The position numbers and the translations under genes were made by a program. The notes below the pieces were generated by a model. The model was not told the DNA's origin. It saw nothing but the letters and a program-made list of their open reading frames with translations, and made no database searches. From NCBI GenBank assembly GCA_937892845.1, contig CALBGP010000034.1, positions 1 through 43,695 on the forward strand: DNA of 43,695 nt, in the 5' to 3' direction. Positions 40,275-43,695 of this stretch are shown in pieces. Positions within the stretch are counted from its first letter, which is position 1. Every line of letters begins with the position of its first letter. The DNA is from an uncultured Eggerthellaceae bacterium (GTDB lineage: Bacteria; Actinomycetota; Coriobacteriia; Coriobacteriales; Eggerthellaceae).

Positions 40275-41264
40275 CTATACCGTCTGACTCATGCAGAAAC
40301 GCTCGTAATGGGCTGCCAGTCTACTTGGAGAAGGAAGCGCATATTCCTCACGGGGAAGGCGAATCTTCGCACCGGCGAGTTCCCTATACTGCGAATTCCC
40401 TAACGATGGAGCCAGCCTCACCTTGAAGCCATCGGGGTCGATTGAAAGCATGTAAGCGTCGTAGAGCAGATGAAGATCGGCACGCAGCAGCAAGCCGTTC
40501 GAGACAAACTGGCTTTTCGGTCCACGGTAGGAGCTAATATGCGCCGCCTGCAAAACGGGCACCACATCGCATGATGTCACCGCGCACTTTCGGCCGTAAG
40601 CCATCAGCAGGTCCTCGCGAAATTTGCCCTGCTTGACGCGCTGCGCCTGCATCACGGCTTTGACGACGCGCTCGTCATGCTCATCCAGACCCTCCAGCAT
40701 CTTTCTGGATTCTTCCGATACGTCATCGCCGGAAACCACCGACCAGAAATCCCGCGGCTGTTCCTTCCTAACAGGACCATGCAAGGTGAACACACCGGCA
40801 TCATACGATTCGATGAATGCCAATCCCTTGCATTCGTACAGGCTGGATGTTCCTTCGGCTTTGATGAGAACCCCTACGGGCAGACCGTCGCGCATGGATT
40901 TCCGCAATGCCTCGTTGTAGGTATCGTAGGTCTTCGTTGAGCCCTCATTCATTTCCTGGGCTCGATAGTTGAACAACCAGGTCCCGTCATCCTGCTCGAT
41001 AACGTGGTCGCTGTAGAAAGAATTCCCCGTATCCGTCACTGAGAGGGCGTATTCACAGCCCGCTGGCTTATGAATACCGCGCATTCCGGCGACCAAAGAG
41101 ATGGGAATATCAGGCGCAAGACCGCTCTGCCTCGTCGGGCGTTTGATGGGATCAGTCCCTTCATGGGTCATAAACCATTCGTACGCAGGAAGAAACTCCG
41201 TGGGAGCTTTGAGGAAAGCCCGCTCGAGTGAAAGGATATTGATTTCGGAAACTTCAACCCTCAT
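40275..41264 (-). CDS. HNH endonuclease-domain protein
   Basis: A 329-residue protein. The C-terminal HNH domain is CAVTSCDVVPVLQAAHISSYRG followed by NGLLLRADLHLLYDAYMLSID (short forms: AAHISSYRG, NGLLLRADLHLLYD), giving the His, Asn and His ligands of the beta-beta-alpha metal site. The N-terminal 200 residues resemble a YDG/SRA-like or other DNA-recognition region (ISLVAGMRGIHKPAG...YALSVTDTG), so it may recognise modified DNA; this is inference. It is third in a minus-strand set: methyltransferase, HpaII-type endonuclease, HNH protein, after a 130-nt gap. A strong GGGGGAG precedes the ATG. Confidence 0.83.
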   Translation of the reverse strand: MRVEVSEINILSLERAFLKAPTEFLPAYEWFMTHEGTDPIKRPTRQSGLAPDIPISLVAGMRGIHKPAGCEYALSVTDTGNSFYSDHVIEQDDGTWLFNYRAQEMNEGSTKTYDTYNEALRKSMRDGLPVGVLIKAEGTSSLYECKGLAFIESYDAGVFTLHGPVRKEQPRDFWSVVSGDDVSEESRKMLEGLDEHDERVVKAVMQAQRVKQGKFREDLLMAYGRKCAVTSCDVVPVLQAAHISSYRGPKSQFVSNGLLLRADLHLLYDAYMLSIDPDGFKVRLAPSLGNSQYRELAGAKIRLPREEYALPSPSRLAAHYERFCMSQTV

Positions 41265-41394
41265 GACTCCCCCGACATGTCCGGCTTACGAAACAGATTC
41301 ATGATCCCGCAAACCAGGCAATCAGGAAAGATCAGAGTCCTGAATCAGACACAAACCTCCTCGGCCAAACACCTGAAGCTTGCCAGCTTGTCAC

Positions 41395-42465
41395 TTACTT
41401 GAACCGCACCTGCAGATTCAAATCGATGTAGTACCGGCCCTCCGATTTGTACACATACCCAAAATCATGGCGCGTCATGGATGCCGTGTCGAAACGCGTC
41501 GATTCAAGAAGGTAATCTTCGAAGCTGTCCCTGTTGTACACGTGGAAAGCAAGGACCTCGCCGTCGGATCGGACGATGATATAACCCCCGGTAGCATCCT
41601 CACGACCGCTCCATGCGGTAGCAGGCATCATGCCCAGAGCGACGGAACACAGGAACTTCTTAAACTTGAACTCATACATTCCCGCACCGAGACGAAGGGG
41701 GTCAGCCATCTCGAGATTATTCACAATCTGCCTGCAGCTAGGCCCCCTACCCGCATAATATTCAAGCAGGGCATGACCCATCAGCTGGGGAAACAGGCTG
41801 TCTATCAGTCTCATGTTCCTATCGAATACCTTATTCACGGTTTCACTGAACTTGAGCCGACACCGCGATTCCAGCTTCGCGAGCCTATCACGAACCTTGA
41901 AGCGCGTATCGATGGAATTGACCGAGTCCATCAAATCATCGGTGCAACCGATGATCTCGAACGTGAAGTTGGTGGTCTTGCCAGCATTCAGCAAGGTCGG
42001 CGGATTGCCAAGTTCAGATTTAATGCTCCAACCGCACACGGGATCGATACCCGAATGGGAATCGTGGATTTGCAAGACAATGTCAGACTTGTCGCTCGAC
42101 GGCGCCTTGAGGGCATGCACGCCTATCGAGCGCATGAACTCCTCTGTTTCGGGCAGCTCGAATGTCGCCGATCCATGGGGCAAATCAACGATGCCGTAGA
42201 ATAGAGTCCGCGCCTCCTGCGCCATCCTCTCGCGGCTGACAGAAGCAATCCGCTCCCCTTCATCTGTCGTGACCTCTATTGGATCATTCACATAGAAGCT
42301 GATTAGCGGTTGGTCCTTCTCCTTGCGAAGAACGCGCAGCACCGTAAGCGACGCACCGTCAGCAAAGGCATTCAGATTCGCATCAGCTGCAACCAACTTG
42401 CCTTCAGACAGAATGCTGAACAACGCATAGATTTCACTCCACTCACCTTTGTTCCCCCGCAGCAT
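41395..42465 (-). CDS. HpaII-type type II restriction endonuclease
   Basis: A 356-residue endonuclease similar to R.HpaII by its length and its beginning NKGEWSEIYALF, the KGEWSE signature of that group. Further hydrophilic segments such as PVCGWSIKSELGNPPTLLNAG carry the candidate catalytic Glu/Lys (SIKSE). It would cleave CCGG sites that its partner methylase leaves unmodified. Its ATG lies 23 nt inside the end of the methyltransferase gene in another frame, with a strong AAGGAGG site, so translation follows the methylase. Base composition is lower in GC than housekeeping neighbours. Confidence 0.85.
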   Translation of the reverse strand: MLRGNKGEWSEIYALFSILSEGKLVAADANLNAFADGASLTVLRVLRKEKDQPLISFYVNDPIEVTTDEGERIASVSRERMAQEARTLFYGIVDLPHGSATFELPETEEFMRSIGVHALKAPSSDKSDIVLQIHDSHSGIDPVCGWSIKSELGNPPTLLNAGKTTNFTFEIIGCTDDLMDSVNSIDTRFKVRDRLAKLESRCRLKFSETVNKVFDRNMRLIDSLFPQLMGHALLEYYAGRGPSCRQIVNNLEMADPLRLGAGMYEFKFKKFLCSVALGMMPATAWSGREDATGGYIIVRSDGEVLAFHVYNRDSFEDYLLESTRFDTASMTRHDFGYVYKSEGRYYIDLNLQVRFK

Positions 42466-43465
42466 CTAAGACCTCCTTGACCCGTTTCGCGATCGCCTCG
42501 ATTACTGGAACGGTTACAGAATTGCCGAACTGCTTGTAAATCTGGGTGTCAGCAAGGGGAAGAACGAAAGAATCGGGAAATCCTTGCAGACGAGCCCATT
42601 CGCGCGGCGTCATCTTACGAATATCTTCCTTATTTATTTCGCCTTTGATGTTGGTAACAGGCACCATGGAATGCTCACGGGAGTCGACGATGAGGTTGCG
42701 CTCGCGACCCATGCCGCCACACACGATGGTGCCCGCGATACCATCCAAGTCACGAACCTCATATCCGAATCCATGGCCCAATGCTTCATGATGTGCACGA
42801 TGGCGACGCAACGTGGCAAGATAGGTGTCCGAAAGGTAATAGCGGGAGCTGATGGGAGCGTCATCCAGGATGTCCCGAATGCACTTCTTCCTACCGGCAT
42901 GCGTCGGAAATTCGAAGGACTCGGGGGCAATATCTTTGCGGAACGCAACGATATAGATTCGTTCACGATTCTGAGGAACACCGAAATTCTTTGAATTCAA
43001 GACCTTATAAAATGGCACATAGCCATCCTCTTCCAAGGCGCCGAGGATGGTCTTCAGGGTCCGGCCTTTATCGTGGATAGGTAAACCCTTTACATTCTCG
43101 CAGAAAATCACTTTGGGCTTGTTCATCCGATCCGTGCAAATGCGCAACGTATCGAAGAAAAGCGTTCCGCGCGCACGGCCTTTGAAGTCATCATTGAATC
43201 CCTTGCGTTGACCTGCAAGGCTGAACGCTTGGCAGGGGAATCCGGCAAGGCATATATCGAAGTCAGGAACTTCGGATGCATCGATTTCGGTTATATCGCC
43301 CGCGATTTCGAAAGAGTCGTCGAAATTCGCTCGATACGTTTTGCAAGCAGGCTCATCGAATTCGCTTACGAAAACGGTTTCGATATCTTTTCCGAAAGCC
43401 CTGTCGAAGCCCATGCGAATTCCACCGATGCCAGCAAATAGATCGATTGCTTTATATTTCGCCAT
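42443..43465 (-). CDS. C5 cytosine DNA methyltransferase (HpaII-type)
   Basis: A 340-residue methyltransferase that makes 5-methylcytosine and protects host DNA from the adjacent restriction enzyme. Motifs run in the standard order: I DLFAGIGGIRMGF, IV GFPCQAFSLAGQ with the nucleophile Cys78, VI ENV (123-125), VIII QNRERIYIVAF, a target-recognition region around 200-270, IX/X RLQGFPDSF and QFGNSVTVPV. The partner and its HpaII likeness suggest CCGG as the target; the inner or outer C cannot be told. ATG 43465 follows AGGAG. A TATAAT box lies 69 nt upstream. Confidence 0.95.
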   Translation of the reverse strand: MAKYKAIDLFAGIGGIRMGFDRAFGKDIETVFVSEFDEPACKTYRANFDDSFEIAGDITEIDASEVPDFDICLAGFPCQAFSLAGQRKGFNDDFKGRARGTLFFDTLRICTDRMNKPKVIFCENVKGLPIHDKGRTLKTILGALEEDGYVPFYKVLNSKNFGVPQNRERIYIVAFRKDIAPESFEFPTHAGRKKCIRDILDDAPISSRYYLSDTYLATLRRHRAHHEALGHGFGYEVRDLDGIAGTIVCGGMGRERNLIVDSREHSMVPVTNIKGEINKEDIRKMTPREWARLQGFPDSFVLPLADTQIYKQFGNSVTVPVIEAIAKRVKEVLDAAGEQR

Positions 43466-43533
43466 TGTTCTCCTATATCCAAGACGGCTTGCCGCCACTC
43501 TGTCGCATACATGCGTAAATCACTGAAATGAGC

Positions 43534-43539
43534 ATTATA
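43534..43539 (-). promoter_or_regulatory. Likely -10 of the restriction-modification operon
   Basis: A consensus TATAAT on the minus strand, within GCATATAATGC, 69 nt before the methyltransferase start. A -35 at 17 bp (CGTACG) is poor, so an activator or an extended contact may be needed. The remainder to the window end has no supportable gene. Confidence 0.5.
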
Positions 43540-43634
43540 TGCCTTAGTTGCATAGTCGTACGCACGGAAGGAAGAGTGCCGCTGAACCTGCGTCGACACC
43601 CAGATTCCATTATGGCAGCGCAAATGCCCCTGAT

Positions 43635-43654
43635 GAGTCCAACGTGCTGGACTC
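43635..43654. repeat. 7-bp inverted repeat near window end
   Basis: GAGTCCA (43635-43641) and TGGACTC (43648-43654) pair perfectly around 6 nt. It lies upstream of the methyltransferase promoter and downstream of whatever gene precedes it. Confidence 0.4.
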
Positions 43655-43671
43655 CGCAATAAGAATAACGC

Positions 43672-43688
43672 AGGCCGCCTGCCGGCCT
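43672..43688 (-). terminator. Terminator of a minus-strand gene outside the window
   Basis: AGGCCG (43672-43677) and CGGCCT (43683-43688) form a stem with a 5-nt loop, followed on the minus strand by TGCGTTATTCTTATT. It would end a transcript entering from beyond 43695. Confidence 0.6.
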
Positions 43689-43695
43689 TCCTAGC

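Noticed and set aside
43366..43659. 97-residue minus-strand ORF at the right end
   Set aside because: It overlaps the start of the methyltransferase and its promoter and shows no domain.

Overview
The window looks like a chromosomal segment of an anaerobic, GC-rich actinobacterium of the class Coriobacteriia, most likely family Eggerthellaceae (Slackia/Adlercreutzia/Gordonibacter/Eggerthella group). This is an inference from gene content: a Tat-exported molybdopterin reductase operon with NrfD and TorD partners, a Tat-exported flavin oxidoreductase divergent from a membrane-bound LuxR regulator, few tricarboxylic or aerobic functions, and actinobacterial-style ruvCAB. No rRNA, tRNA, CRISPR array, phage or transposase was recognised.

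Layout. 1-166 holds one copy of a non-coding repeat element. 291-4783 carries an aldehyde dehydrogenase, a DUF2797 protein, a monofunctional peptidoglycan glycosyltransferase, an MGMT-type alkyltransferase and a rhodanese lipoprotein. 4861-7431 is a three-gene minus-strand operon (GntR/YtrA regulator, slipin, SLC13/ArsB-like permease). 7553-12558 is a minus-strand DMSO-reductase-family operon in the order A, B, TorD chaperone, NrfD anchor, with a haem-type ferric-reductase-like membrane protein divergent from it. 13801-18899 is a queuosine operon (queH, queA, tgt) continuing into a PfkB kinase and a MetA that carries the acetyl-transferase residue. 18979-22954 holds a HAD phosphatase and an MBOAT/DHHW/lipoprotein cluster that probably acylates a surface polymer. 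23128-26045 holds a cold-shock protein and ruvCAB, the latter with a LexA-type SOS box. 26168-30469 holds a YbhN-like flippase, a paired SMR efflux pump with its divergent MerR regulator, and YebC. 30680-36824 holds a membrane LuxR regulator, a Tat-exported FAD reductase, and the copA-csoR copper operon with its operator. 36979-37242 is a repeat-rich non-coding tract with the second, inverted copy of the repeat element. 37381-43465 holds a DUF559-like endonuclease-domain protein, a GNAT acetyltransferase, ModD, and a HpaII-type restriction-modification system with an extra HNH endonuclease.

How the genes fit together. Respiratory reductases (Mo and flavin type) sit next to sensor/regulator genes and dyad operators, as expected for an organism using alternative electron acceptors. 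Several regulatory sites can be read directly: SOS box (ruvCAB), CsoR box (copper), MerR promoter with a 19-bp spacer (SMR pump), a consensus promoter plus 20-bp dyad (reductase operon), and a cold-shock leader with mutually exclusive hairpins.

The most novel item is a roughly 180-nt, hairpin-rich, non-coding repeat present at both ends of the window in opposite orientation (1-166 and 37064-37242). Its spacer sequence is conserved between copies, so it is a dispersed element rather than a chance pair of palindromes. All homology statements here are from reading the sequence, not from database searches.
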